Below, in pieces: positions 10,401 to 20,584 of a stretch of 64,000 nucleotides of DNA. The notes beneath the pieces are model-generated. The model did no database searches. It was given only the letters and a program-made list of their open reading frames with translations, and was not told the DNA's origin. Origin of the DNA: Trichomonas vaginalis G3 (taxonomy: Eukaryota > Parabasalia > Trichomonadida > Trichomonadidae); assembly GCF_026262505.1 (NCBI RefSeq), contig NC_067208.1, positions 16,377,962 through 16,441,961 of the forward strand, read 5' to 3'. The translations under genes and the position numbers were made by a program. Positions within the stretch are counted from its first letter, which is position 1. Every line of letters begins with the position of its first letter.

Positions 10401-13400
10401 CTGATGAAGATGTCAGAGAAATGTGCGCAAAGACAATTTCTCAACTCGCTAAGAAGAATACACAGTTCATTGATAATTTCTTCAACAATTTCCAGAAAGA
10501 AACAGAAAACCTCAAAGGTATCGATAGAATCTTTGGTTTGGCTTATACTTACGCCGCTCTTTTGAACGCACAAGGTATTTCTTCCCTCAAGTCAAGAAAT
10601 GTTTTCGATTACACTGACAGTTTGTCTAAAGAAAAAGATGCAAACTTGAGAGTTTTGTGCGCTTCTATTTTCGGCGGTTTGTCATTCATGTTCAAGAGCA
10701 TGGTTGAAATGAGTTTGCCACGTATTTTACCTGTTCTCTTGGCTTTGTACGGTGACAACAATTCTGATGTCAGAAATGCTGCAGACAAAGCTTCTCAATC
10801 CATTGTCAAAAATCTGACAAAGGCATGTGGAGAAAGAGTTTTACCATATGCACTTGAAAATGTCGAGAATGATGATTCATGGCGTGTACAGCATGCAGCC
10901 ATTCTTTTGGTTTCATCAGTTATCAAGGGTGGAACAAAGAATGTCCAGAAATTCATTCCAAATATTGTTTCTTCACTTTCTAAAGCAATGAGATCTGCAA
11001 ATTCCGATGTCAAAGAAACAGCTAAAGAAGCTATGGATCTCCTCCAGGGATTGATCACTAACGAGGCTATCTCTGACTTATTCCCTTACCTTATCGATGC
11101 TTTGTCAAATTCATCAAAACTCGATATCGCAATCGAAAAAATTTCTCATCTTAATTTGACTTCACTTCTTAACTCCGCCAGCCTTTCTCTTATCGTTCCA
11201 ATTGTCACTTTTGGCTGCAAGTCAACAAATGTGAATACCAAATCCTCTGCTATTAAGATCATCGGCTATTTGCCAACCATCTCCGTTAAAGGCACATTAG
11301 ATGCAGTTAAGGATGATCTCATTGATCCATTGTTTGGCGCCATTGCTGATGCATCTCCAAGTGTCAGAGCTTTGGCATCAAGTTCTCTTTCGTCTGTCAT
11401 TGTCGCATTACCACCTGAAGTCATGACAGAGTCAATGAACAGATTATTATCGGATATGATCAAGAAGACATCATTTGCTGAGAGACAAGGTTACGCAATG
11501 TCAATTGCTTCATTGATTAAGACAAGAGGTACTGAGGAACTCAACAACCAACTTCTTGATTTCGTTGACAAAGCACGTAACGAGAAAGACATCAATGTCA
11601 GAGAGTGCTATGTCTCATTACTTGGTTTCTTATCACATTTCTTCGGTGCAGAAGATTTCCAGTCTTGCTACGATATCACAGTCGATGCTGTTCTTGAAGC
11701 ATGCGCTGATTCAAACGATGCAATCAGAACAGTCGGTTTGAGATCAGCGACATTGATTGCGAAGACATTCGCTTTGTCACATCCAGACTTGATTTTGAAT
11801 CCATACTTCTCATGCGCATTGAAGGAAAACTGGAGAAACAGATTGTGCGCTGTCAACTTCATGAAGGCATTCGTCTTGGCATGCACAGGTACAACAGAAG
11901 CTGATGATAAAGGTATCAGACAGATCGGTGAACTCCTTGACAGATTGTCAGAAACACTCAAACCAGAAATTTTGTATCCAACATTGATGACACTTTTCAT
12001 TTTGTCAAACGATCCAGTTTTGACAGTCAACACAGAAGCACAAGGTGTCTGGCGCCAGATCATTCCAAACACAGGTGAATTCCTCAGACAAGACTTGAAC
12101 TGCCTCATCGACAGAATCGTTTCATTCTTGTCAAGTGAATTCGAAGTCGTTAGAACAGTTGGTGCATCAGCAATGGCAGAAGGTGTCCGAAAGACAAAGA
12201 CAAGGTTCTTGAACATGTGCTTGGATAAGATCGACCAGCTGTTATTAGTTGAAGATATCGATGTCCAACACGGTGCATTGATAGCTATTCACGCTTTGGA
12301 TGAACAAATGTCACAAGATTACAAATTGAGAGCTTGTTTACAATTGGCACCTTTCTTATCATCCAAATATGATTTCTTGAGGAACGAAGCCATTGAAACA
12401 TTCGTTCAAATGAGGAACTCTCTTGGTGAAGAAGGTGCTAAACAAGTTTCATCGGAACTTGTCAAATATGTCTATGCAAGAGCACAATCTAATGATGACA
12501 TTTCCGCTCTTAGTGGTTTGTTGGGAATTTTGGGACATCATTCTATCGCCCAGTTGATTTACCAGATGTTCCAGAGACCATTGGATTCAGACAGACCACG
12601 CATTGCATACAAGATTGTTTCCACAGCAGGTCCAGCACTTTCCACTATCATCACTTCTCTCTGCGACAGATTGATTTCAACATCAGCACATCCACCATGT
12701 CCAGAAGAAGGCGAGTCCGCATTAGGCATTGCCAAGAAGTGCGTCGAAGCATTCTCAATCGATCAGTTGACAGAACTCAGAAACAGATTGGTTGAGAACA
12801 TGAGATCACAACAGCCACAGAACAGACAGGCATCAATCATCATCGGCGGATATGTTCTTGACAGAGAAGGAACATCATACACAGAGAATGTCCACCACAT
12901 CATTCGTGCCGCTCTTTATTTGTTCGATGATCCACTTGACGAAATCATGAATGCCGCAGTTGTTGCAGTTAAAACAGCCGGCGACAGAATTGCATTGGAA
13001 TCAATCAGTGATTTAGTCAAGAACATCTGCCAGGACTTCGACTCAATCTGCTCTGTAACTAAAGTAAGAGCATTCAATTATCCAGAGGCATTTGATGCTT
13101 TGTGTCCTATCATTGAGAAAGCTCTTATTTCCACACAGGAAGAAGCAGTTGACAACGCATCACACTTGCTTTCAATCATTGTTCCACAGTTGGCACAGCC
13201 ACCGTCATCAATCAGGAAGTTGTTGGCTCTTTGCGTCAGAAACATCCAGTTGACATCATCAGAGAAGACATTGGAGATGCTTCTGAGTGGTTCACGCGCA
13301 TTGTTCGAAAAGGCACCAAGCGAGAGACAAATGCTCGTCAACTCATTACCAACAGCATATCTCAGGATGTTCCGCATCAGCACCAACATGAAATTCCATC

Positions 13401-14275
13401 AGGCAACAGCAGAAGCACTCTGCAGTTTCGCAGAACGTGTTTCTACACCAGCATTAGTCGTCAGACTTTTCTTGCAAGTCCTTAAGTTGCAAGGTGCAAA
13501 TGCATCAGCAACATTGTTGAATTCTGTTGTCAGGACAGTTTCAAAGATCAAATTGTCAGATCCAGAGAGCAAAGAAGTTCTTCAGCACTTGATTCCACAC
13601 ATGTCACATTCTAAGTTAGCAATGAGAGAAATTGCAGCATCAGCTGTTGGTGCAACATTGTTATCTTCATCAACACAGATATTGGTTGAAAGTATCTCTA
13701 ATCCAGAGATCATTTCAACACAATCTGCCTTCTCGATGCAGACAACAGTCATCATCCTCGCAGAACTTCTTAAGTCAGGAAGGAAGGAAATCCAGGATAT
13801 CGCTCTTCCAAAGACAGTCGAGATATTACCAATCATCGAAGCAGAGGATAACTACGACTTGAAGTTGGTCATCCCTAAGTTAGTTATTTCAGTTATTATC
13901 TCTAATCCATCACGTTTGGCTGAGATGTTGCCATTCATCATCAACATCATCGAGTCAAGTGATGCCGAACACCAAGTTGTTGCTTGCCAGTCACTCCAGA
14001 GATTGGCTCTCCTCAAACCATCACTTTGGAAGTCATCAGCAAAGGATATTTTGGATGTTTTACTCAATGCTTACAGATTCGGAGAACCAGCTCTTCAGTC
14101 AGCAGCAGCAACAACACTGTTCTACTTGTTCAGACTCGAAGAACGAACAGCGAAAGAAACAGAACAACTCGCAGAAGAAACAGACAGTGTCGACCAGACA
14201 ATGGATGACTTTGCTGCAATCGTTTCTCAAGTTCAGAGTGACCGTGCTAACCAGAGACACGGAAAGGCAGTTTAA
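7430..14275 (+). CDS. GCN1: GCN1-like translational regulator (HEAT-repeat giant)
   Basis: 2281 aa from the ATG at 7430. Almost the whole protein is HEAT/ARM helices. The family hallmark is in the second half: VWRQIIPNTGEFLRQDLNCL followed by SSEFEVVRTVGASAMAEGVRK, matching GCN1 (VWxxIVPNTPRTLRE...RRxAARTLGDLVRK). An EF3-like HEAT region precedes it at about 1100-1400 (DSWRVQHAAILLVSSV, SDVKETAKEAMDLLQG). Known: GCN1 sits on stalled or collided ribosomes and brings uncharged-tRNA signals to the eIF2alpha kinase GCN2, in the cytosol. The length is near but shorter than the yeast and human proteins (about 2670 aa). Codon use changes to a more GC-rich third position in the middle, as in highly expressed trichomonad genes. 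A 25-bp exact scrap of this gene (13799-13823) recurs at 17124. Orthology is well supported; the GCN2-binding end is not checkable by eye. Confidence 0.85.
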   Translation: MDAIRSLEGATSTIFHYIHHETSVIKREGISKALSDYVKTNPEEIPKLAEYATQQLKGNFLVEPAVHYIHIFSIFGEFDRKYVQVILKCLQFIDSKHRQYQFNYAAKLAAKVVKAEEIVNSTHLSAFALLKFIKVEDQALLKKLAEAFAEAFTKVTNIYDPSYIYAKTVSKKIPREIYNKVVIARYNRQLLRGGAQFIPIVVKSLPKFDLSTDEKSIIYFIVNNVASGKAEERANFMKNFKISAPAFDQDQIANTVITFITKTTGYDQRKALCTLLQYINLSKAKTETLDKIFAYIKGEKQSEIAVEAILSLQSSADNSVSFLTSLPATEATFPTILEALLNTNSPSAIEYAHNNFSVAPMPAARLILRKNQALSDDEKSLLSQPSKFQTQKFEVLLRSGSIEQAVELYSIASQLYTQTLSEVEPKFVFPFIVGLIDNLSINDKVLLTFTSYVTKNKEFITDRKLVLVAPRLATSSDSQLLVSYLSKRPQLAQPALEFIGLSKEQFSLVQTAIRNYIEEPISAEDEHLLLCKEPIDADHPSAESYKAMKDEIAHPTGKTNLPQLRKKFDKETAKVTEKQKELKEELRNSKVIPIKSAIALLKSHFLRAPKITSSLTSFTPQFLEIRKSEIFTQEVDDLFVAAFNRIDAFRATPKTILSIIISEDEDLDDFRLKMLIPSKLTDTLLHVISNRLPQFLSNKDLCEYMCDINAITSESDVETLLPYYLDHANVKDCVYNFAVTLAKNAEVTSIPQCFQEILFPNEQIRKCALECIANSNICKEDFSPKLYCQVYTQAASNPVAVDLIERLEPQRPTDKEIMQCYAEIFNLQVKDENLIRDIGVSFVILMAENVDVCVKYLIDLYIKNTEEVESFMIPQQEQIRSAIAYGFNELKPLTQEAISFITTTALKDIVPAVRENIMSLCNYYIDTFDDEHKVSIYQKFFNILNLPPVSNLENNRLRLALIELCLKVVQTQPQLSEELMTSLIKYNIRSPDEDVREMCAKTISQLAKKNTQFIDNFFNNFQKETENLKGIDRIFGLAYTYAALLNAQGISSLKSRNVFDYTDSLSKEKDANLRVLCASIFGGLSFMFKSMVEMSLPRILPVLLALYGDNNSDVRNAADKASQSIVKNLTKACGERVLPYALENVENDDSWRVQHAAILLVSSVIKGGTKNVQKFIPNIVSSLSKAMRSANSDVKETAKEAMDLLQGLITNEAISDLFPYLIDALSNSSKLDIAIEKISHLNLTSLLNSASLSLIVPIVTFGCKSTNVNTKSSAIKIIGYLPTISVKGTLDAVKDDLIDPLFGAIADASPSVRALASSSLSSVIVALPPEVMTESMNRLLSDMIKKTSFAERQGYAMSIASLIKTRGTEELNNQLLDFVDKARNEKDINVRECYVSLLGFLSHFFGAEDFQSCYDITVDAVLEACADSNDAIRTVGLRSATLIAKTFALSHPDLILNPYFSCALKENWRNRLCAVNFMKAFVLACTGTTEADDKGIRQIGELLDRLSETLKPEILYPTLMTLFILSNDPVLTVNTEAQGVWRQIIPNTGEFLRQDLNCLIDRIVSFLSSEFEVVRTVGASAMAEGVRKTKTRFLNMCLDKIDQLLLVEDIDVQHGALIAIHALDEQMSQDYKLRACLQLAPFLSSKYDFLRNEAIETFVQMRNSLGEEGAKQVSSELVKYVYARAQSNDDISALSGLLGILGHHSIAQLIYQMFQRPLDSDRPRIAYKIVSTAGPALSTIITSLCDRLISTSAHPPCPEEGESALGIAKKCVEAFSIDQLTELRNRLVENMRSQQPQNRQASIIIGGYVLDREGTSYTENVHHIIRAALYLFDDPLDEIMNAAVVAVKTAGDRIALESISDLVKNICQDFDSICSVTKVRAFNYPEAFDALCPIIEKALISTQEEAVDNASHLLSIIVPQLAQPPSSIRKLLALCVRNIQLTSSEKTLEMLLSGSRALFEKAPSERQMLVNSLPTAYLRMFRISTNMKFHQATAEALCSFAERVSTPALVVRLFLQVLKLQGANASATLLNSVVRTVSKIKLSDPESKEVLQHLIPHMSHSKLAMREIAASAVGATLLSSSTQILVESISNPEIISTQSAFSMQTTVIILAELLKSGRKEIQDIALPKTVEILPIIEAEDNYDLKLVIPKLVISVIISNPSRLAEMLPFIINIIESSDAEHQVVACQSLQRLALLKPSLWKSSAKDILDVLLNAYRFGEPALQSAAATTLFYLFRLEERTAKETEQLAEETDSVDQTMDDFAAIVSQVQSDRANQRHGKAV

Positions 14276-14300
14276 GACATTTAATAAAATTTTTTTATTT

Positions 14301-16415
14301 TTAAATATATTTCGGCGTTTTTAGAAATGGACAGAAAATAATAATGTTGATTCTTTTGGCATTTTTAAAAATGGTAATGAATCGAATTTCCTTTTTTATA
14401 GGAATTGTGCAGTAAGTATTTAATTGGTATGTGGAAGAAACATTAACTGAAAAACCACGTTTCATAATATAATAAAACATGTTGTCTTCAATATTGAAAT
14501 TATTTTTCAATCCAGAATTATCAATTATTTCAATATGTCCTTCAAGGGAAATGTAATCAGTATCTATTGTAATATTTTTTTTCCAAAAATGATTTTGCTG
14601 AAATTGAATTGTATTATTGTATCATATTTAATAGTTGAATTGTCTCCGAATTTAATTGATTTCATGCATGAAAATGTTTCAATAGGCGCATAAGCATAAG
14701 GAATAAAACCTTCAATCTCTTCTAATTTGTATTCATTATTAATGCCATATTGATAGCAATAATAACCTTCATCATCTCTAACTTCGATAATTCTATCTGT
14801 AGTTTCGATTGAGGCAAAAACAAAATGCATTTGCGCCGATAGTTTCAATTGAGTCTGGAAGGTTAATTCTTGTTAAATTGAGGCAAAAGCCAAAACAATA
14901 ATCTGGAATTGATTTGAGTCCTTGTTCAATTGTAATAGATGTGAATTTCGAACTATGGAATGAATATGGCGAAAGTTTGAAAGATGTTGTGATTTCACCA
15001 GTTTGATTCGAATCAGCATATTGATATGGAAGGATTATATTTCCAACATTATTATATTTAATTGTTACTGGACAATTTAAAAAACTGTCTCTAGGATCAT
15101 ATCTAACATCAGCACTTTCAAATATCACTTCTTTTAAGTTAGGACAATCATGAAATCCGCTTCCATAAATATATTTAAGAGATGGTGGAAAATGAACTTT
15201 TATTAGACTGTTTTTGTATTCAAATTCATTTCGTTCTACGCGATCAATACTTCCATCATGATCAATATTACTTCCATCATTTAAAATAATTTTATTTGGA
15301 AGAATTTCTTTGATAGAATCTCCAGATCTATATTTATAAATAACTGCTATGGACCTTAATGGATTTTCAAAAGTGATTCTAGTATTTGATGGAAATGCAG
15401 ATATATCCACATAAATTATATTTCCTGGGATTGTTACTGCATTCAGAGATATACATTCAGAAAAAGCATGTTCTCCAATAAATTCAACATTTTCTCCTAT
15501 TGTGATACTTTTTAAATTTGTGCAATATGAAAATGCATTCCTTGCAATAGATTTCACTGATGAAGTAATTTCAAAAGATTCTATAGCACATCCACTAAAA
15601 ACATTTGATCTTAGTTCTTCAATTGATGCTTTATTAACAATTTTTGAAAGTCTTATACAACTTTGAAATGTTCCAGCACCAAGATATTTCACATTTTCAC
15701 CTATTATCACCTCTTTTAAATTTTCCATTCGATAAAATCCCCAAATGCTAATACAAGTGACTGAATCAGGAATTATTACTTTTTCAATATCAGTGCAACC
15801 CTGAAATGCACAATCTCCTATGTATAAAAGAGATTCTGGGAAAGTGAGGTAATAGATATGAGCGCTTCGAAAAGCATAATTAACTATTTTTGTTACAAAA
15901 CTTGGAAAATTTAAAACTTGCAAGCTATTTTTCTTTTCTGCAAAAATATTACCTTCCTCTCCTGTATGAACAAATGACATTTCTTTGTTTGTCGTCAGAA
16001 TTATTTTATCAGGTTGAATTTCTCTGACTGTATCATTTCCTAAAAACATATAAACGAGTGGATAAAAGTTATTTCCATCATAATTGAAAACTGTATTTTC
16101 AGGAAATCCACTAATTTGTTCAACAGAATTCGGTAATGAAACAGTTGATAGACTAGCGCATTCACTAAAACTACAGTCTTCAATTGATTTTAGTCCATCG
16201 GGAAAAGTAAAAGATTTTAATTTAGTGCACTTGTAAAAAGCATATTGTTTTAAAACACTTTCTAAATTTTCATAATTATAGAAACAAAAGCTGGGAATCT
16301 TTGAATAAGAACTTTTAATTTCAACATTTATTAGAGATACATTGAATTGAAACATCGGGTAAATGCAATTCCCAGTAATACAATACGATCCAGGGCCAAT
16401 GTATAAGACATTCAC
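14301..16415 (-). pseudogene. Decayed BspA-like leucine-rich-repeat gene (copy 1)
   Basis: The 5' part (14793-16415) reads as 540 aa of LRR_5/TpLRR repeats of about 23 aa (pattern IPxSVxxIGxxAFxxCxxL), closely matching the intact paralogue at 25532-27892. The homology then continues in a second frame (14564-14848, KLEEIEGFIPYAY..., IKFGDNS) and a third (14301-14510, MKRGFSVNVSSTYQLNTYC). There are therefore at least two frameshifts, and about 40 residues present in the intact copy are missing near the first. Known: BspA-like proteins are a very large trichomonad family of candidate surface proteins. This copy could still make a truncated LRR protein of 540 aa. No signal peptide or membrane segment is evident. 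Confidence 0.8.
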
Positions 16416-17182
16416 TTTGTTTCATCAACAAAAGTTTTTTTTTTCAAGCAGTCGGTCTCTTCAATTTCCGATTATTTAATTTCAAATTGAAATCTCCAAA
16501 TAAGGTGATCACGAAGATGCTAATCGAGTTAATTCAAGGCTTAATTCACTAACTTAATAAGTTCATTTCCTTTCCATCAAAAAGGAATTGACAATCTTTT
16601 AAAGGGTCTCCGCCTTAGTTTACAAAAGTGTACGTTATTTACACACTGAGTCTTCATCTAGAGATCTTTTTTAGATTTTGAAACAATGAAAAGATAGAGT
16701 ATGATCAATGTATGCTATATTTACGTTTATTCACAAAAATATCAAATCTATCATAGAGAAAAAGTACAACTATTGTAAACTAAAGTAATGAGCCCTTAGG
16801 GTTCACTTACCTCTTTCTGACATTCTCTCAATTTTTTTTGACACTTATGCTTTATATCCTAATTTTCCATGATAAAAAGTTAATATTTTTGTTATTGAAA
16901 TGATGATACTATAAGAACATGTCAGAACAATATAATAATAACCATGAACGACATAATTGAGTTTGTATATCAGATTTAGGGTGATAAAAAACTCAAAGTG
17001 GACAATATTGAGAGTTACCTTACCATTTATCTCGGAAAAAAGTTAAATTTCTAATTAAATTCTCAGATTCATGGCAAAATAGAACTGTACAGATGAATCA
17101 ATTTCAAATTGATAATACAGGAGATCGCTCTTCCAAAGACAGTCGAGAAATTACAAATTTTCGTTCCAGAAGATTAGTTATA
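16416..17182. other. Non-coding flank of BspA copy 1, with duplicated pieces
   Basis: No gene. Positions about 16998-17115 align at roughly 80% with 28077-28197, upstream of the intact BspA copy, in the same relative orientation. The gene pair was therefore duplicated with its upstream DNA. Positions 17124-17180 are a scrap of the GCN1 gene: 25 bp (17124-17148) identical to 13799-13823, then a weaker match. Confidence 0.6.
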
Positions 17183-18486
17183 TAGGGTGTCCAAAGGTGT
17201 GTTTAGCACAAACCTGAATACTGCGAATAGAAATAAACAAGTTACATATATATAAAGTTTATTTAAATATAATCACCATTGGATTCAATCACGCGTTCGC
17301 AGCGATCGATCCAGGCTTGAAAGACACGCTTTAAATCATCATGAGAAAATTGCTCAAATTGCTCTCTTACAAAATTTTCAAGATCATCTGGACTCGCGAA
17401 TTCGCGTCCTTCAGCTCTCTTTTTTAGCGTGCCGAATAAATAAAAGTCAGAGGGTGCAATATCAGGTGAATAAATTGGGGTTGGAACAACTTTGACATTG
17501 TTTTCCACCAAGTAATTCAGTACCTTATGACTTTTGTGAACTCTTGAATTATCAAAATGAATTGCAAACTTTTGTTTTTGTTGTTTGGATTTCTCAAACT
17601 CATCAGAATTGATAATTTGAGTAAGAACATTGTCAATTAGATACTGAGCATTCATCATATTAGGTTTTTGAAGAATATCAATTGCGATGATGCCATTCAC
17701 GCCCCAAAAAACCGACAACATCATCATTGGTGTGTCAATTTTTTTCTTCGGGAATGTTTGCGGATTTTCATCCTTTGGGATCCACATGATTTTGGCTTCT
17801 GTTGCATATTGAAACCAAGACTCGTCCCCTGTTACTAAAAAGCGAAACTTCTTGGATTGATACGCACGCAATATAGAGAGGAGCTCTTTCGAAGATTGGA
17901 CTCTAGATTTTTTTTGAACTGAATTAAGGTTGTGCGGAACCCAACGTGTATACGCTAGTTTGTAGTTCAAATAATTGTGCAGATAATAACTGACTGTTGT
18001 ACGTGGTATCTTTGTCATCTCCTCTATCCTTCTGAGTGATGCTCTTGGGTCTTCATCTAGCGCTTGAAGAATTGCTTTGATTTTTCTTTGATCCGGCGAT
18101 TTTTTGTCAATTTTTATGATGGGCGCCTTTTTGTTCATGAAGTGATACATCCTAACATGATACGTTACAGTGGAATAGCTAGGAGCATCCATACCGAAGC
18201 ATTTTACCAATGTCTCGTAGATTTTTTTACAGTCTTTGCATTTTTTTGCAAGAACGAGGATGTTTTCTTTATGATTCATTAAAAAAATGAAAAAAATCCC
18301 GCCAAAATTTCCCGCGAAACCGCCTCTTGTCTCAAAATTTATTTTATATCCCGGCATGGCGCCAAAATACAACATACTCATCATATACATATATTCATAT
18401 TTTTTATTATATATTTATAATCAGCATATATCTCCTTTAATAGTCTCATATAGAGCGCTGTGCTAAACGCACCTTTGGACACCCTA
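17183..18486. mobile_element. Tvmar1-like mariner transposon, complete
   Basis: 1300 bp (17185-18484) bounded by TA target duplications at 17183-17184 and 18485-18486. The 28-bp inverted ends begin GGGTGTCCAAAGGTG and differ at a single position as far as I can align them (GTGTG versus GTGCG). One uninterrupted transposase gene fills the inside. Size, ends and organism fit Tvmar1 of Trichomonas vaginalis. The near-identical ends and open gene suggest a recent insertion. Confidence 0.92.
17263..18279 (-). CDS. Mariner transposase (DD34D)
   Basis: 338 aa from the ATG at 18279; an upstream in-frame ATG at 18390 would add 37 residues. I prefer 18279 because a TCATT initiator-like site lies about 10 nt before it and 338-345 aa is the usual mariner size. 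The N-terminal half has paired helix-turn-helix DNA-binding segments (SLRRIEEMTKIPRTTVSYYL, in the second). The catalytic core has Asp in TGDESWF, Asp in FAIHFDNSR and Asp in SPDIAPSDFYLF. The second and third acids are separated by 34 residues, the mariner DD34D triad. WVPHNL is the known linker motif. No stop or frameshift, so the enzyme looks functional. Confidence 0.93.
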   Translation of the reverse strand: MNHKENILVLAKKCKDCKKIYETLVKCFGMDAPSYSTVTYHVRMYHFMNKKAPIIKIDKKSPDQRKIKAILQALDEDPRASLRRIEEMTKIPRTTVSYYLHNYLNYKLAYTRWVPHNLNSVQKKSRVQSSKELLSILRAYQSKKFRFLVTGDESWFQYATEAKIMWIPKDENPQTFPKKKIDTPMMMLSVFWGVNGIIAIDILQKPNMMNAQYLIDNVLTQIINSDEFEKSKQQKQKFAIHFDNSRVHKSHKVLNYLVENNVKVVPTPIYSPDIAPSDFYLFGTLKKRAEGREFASPDDLENFVREQFEQFSHDDLKRVFQAWIDRCERVIESNGDYI

Positions 18487-18857
18487 TATAATTAAATATC
18501 CAAAGAAGAGCACCCAGTAGATTCGAATCAATCATTAAACTATTATGTCTTCACAGAATTGCAAAACTCATATTGCATTTCTACATTACCCTAGGTATTT
18601 GACTCTTTTATTCTCATTGAGCATGTACAATAGTATAAATATTTTAGGGTTAAAAAATGGAAAGATTTCCTAATATTTGAATTAACAGACATTTATAAAG
18701 TATGAAAGATACATTTAAATATATTAACTCCTTTTATGCTTTTTGAAATTGTGAAATAAAGAACATATTTCCTTCAATCTAGTAGTCATTTTTTACATAT
18801 GAATTATCAGAGAATTCATTAAATATCGATCTAATCTTATTATAAAAATGTAGAGTA
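18487..18857. other. AT-rich spacer right of the mariner
   Basis: About 370 bp without a recognisable gene. Positions after about 18720 may be further decayed 3' end of the BspA relic that starts at 18858. Confidence 0.4.
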
Positions 18858-19770
18858 TCAAATAACAGAATTATCCTCAAATTTATTGATTTTAAATTTG
18901 GAATACAATTTTCCAACTTCTTTTTCATAATAATAAGTATAATCAAGAGTTAATTTTTTTTCAAAGCTGATTTTGGTGAAATTGAAACCATGAAATAAAT
19001 AATCATTAAATTTAATCGATTTTAAATATGGAAATGAACTACCGTAAGAATATGGAATAAAATTTTCTATCTCTTCTAATTTATATTGATTATTTCCTTG
19101 CCACGCATCACCGTAATTTGTTAATAAAATTTCGGGAATTTCTGCTGAAGATGGAATGCTGATAGACTTAAGACTATTACAATTAATGAACGCGCTTATA
19201 CCAATCTTTTTAACAGATTTAGGAATTGATAAAGAAGTAAGATTGGGGCAATATGCAAATGCATACATTCCTATTGTTTCAATTGTATCTGGAAGTATTT
19301 ATGTTAATAGATTTTGACAAGAGGAGAAACAATAATCTGGTATTACTTTAATTCTTGATCTAATAATTATAGATGTGAATTTTGAACAAATAGAAAGAAT
19401 TCATTAAATATTCTCCAGAATGCTCTGAGTTAATAAATTGATAAAGGATTAATACATTTTGGGAATTTAAATACCGAATTTGGAAATTTGGACAATATTG
19501 AAAACTTTCCATACTGAAATTTATATCTGCGTTATGAAATATCACTTCTTTTAATTTAGGGCAATTAATAAACCCATCATTTTCTATGCATTTAAGTGAT
19601 CTTGTAAAATGAACAGTTGCTAGATTGTCACAGGCATAAAAGTCATTATTACTAATATATTCGATACTACCATCATGAGGAATAGCTGTTCCATTAGCTA
19701 ATACATTACTATCAGTAAGAATTTCGGTAATAAAATTTCCAGGACAATACATACAAATATTAATAGATTT
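18858..19770 (-). pseudogene. Decayed BspA-like gene (copy 2)
   Basis: Two open pieces in different frames: 19360-19752 (SIEYISNNDFYACDNLATVHF, KLKEVIFHNADI) and 18858-19268 (SLSIPKSVKKIGISAFINC, YKLEEIENFIPYSYG). Both match successive parts of the intact BspA gene at 25532-27892 (HDGSIDRIGEYDFEEKNNL..., YKLEEIAGFIPIAY). The 5' half of the family's protein is absent and at least one frameshift and internal stops separate the pieces. It is clearly a relic, more diverged than copy 1. Confidence 0.75.
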
Positions 19771-20168
19771 AGGAAATGCTGGAATAAACTATGTATAAAA
19801 GCATAAAGTACATTTTTATCATTCTAGTGATTTCTTTATTCAAAAAATTTTTATAATGTCTTACTTCATTATCATATAGAGCTGAGGATGTTTCTATTGA
19901 TCTTTATCATCGATATTCGTGATGCATAAAATCAAATCATTGTTTTTCAGTAATTGCAGAGATTGAATGCATTGAATTCATAACTTTGGAAGTTATTAAT
20001 AAGATAACGTATAAGCTTTTTGTTGCAATATCTTTATCTGAATTCGAATAATGAATGCAATTTTAAATTTCTTTTTTTTTGTAATATCAAATGCATTACA
20101 CAATTTAGGATGAACAATTCAATCATTATAAGTTAAAAAATAATTAGATAATCATTACCTGAATTATA
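19771..20168. other. AT-rich spacer left of the MULE-like element
   Basis: About 400 bp, no gene recognised. It ends in the AAAATTATTC target duplication of the element at 20179. Confidence 0.4.
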
Positions 20169-20178
20169 AAAATTATTC

Positions 20179-20584
20179 GGCGTGTGGGCAATTTTAACGA
20201 CATTTTTTAACGCGATACGAGCGTAAGTTCATAGAATGTGTTTTGAGGGAAACTATAAAAATCCAAAATAGAGGTAAGTGCGCCATTATTACCTGCGAAG
20301 TTACATGGAATAAATCGAAGAGTAAGTACAAGATGATCTTGCATCTTTCCAAGTAAATGAAATTTATTAAAATTAAGATGATAATATTCATTTATAGTAT
20401 GTGTATGATGTGTTTTCAAAATTTCTTCAAATAAAATGCAATGATAATTTTTGAATAATTTTTTCTTGTGTATATTTCATTTTTTATTAGTGAAAATATC
20501 ATTACATCAATAAGGAAAGCACAATCCAAATTCATATTAGTTAAATTAATCTACGACCAAAAGCCCGCCAAATTTGAATTAAAC
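20179..20584 (+). repeat. Left inverted end of the MULE-like element
   Basis: 406 bp, reverse complement of 25068-25472. The outermost bases are GGCGTGTGGGC, against GGCGCGGTTT at the other end. From AATTTTAACGAC inward I see no difference. The small ORFs of 65-70 aa found in both ends are a by-product of this identity. Confidence 0.9.

Noticed and set aside
20194-20419. 65-70-aa ORFs present in both MULE ends
   Set aside because: Identical because the ends are inverted copies; no coding features, and the same frame is merely repeated.
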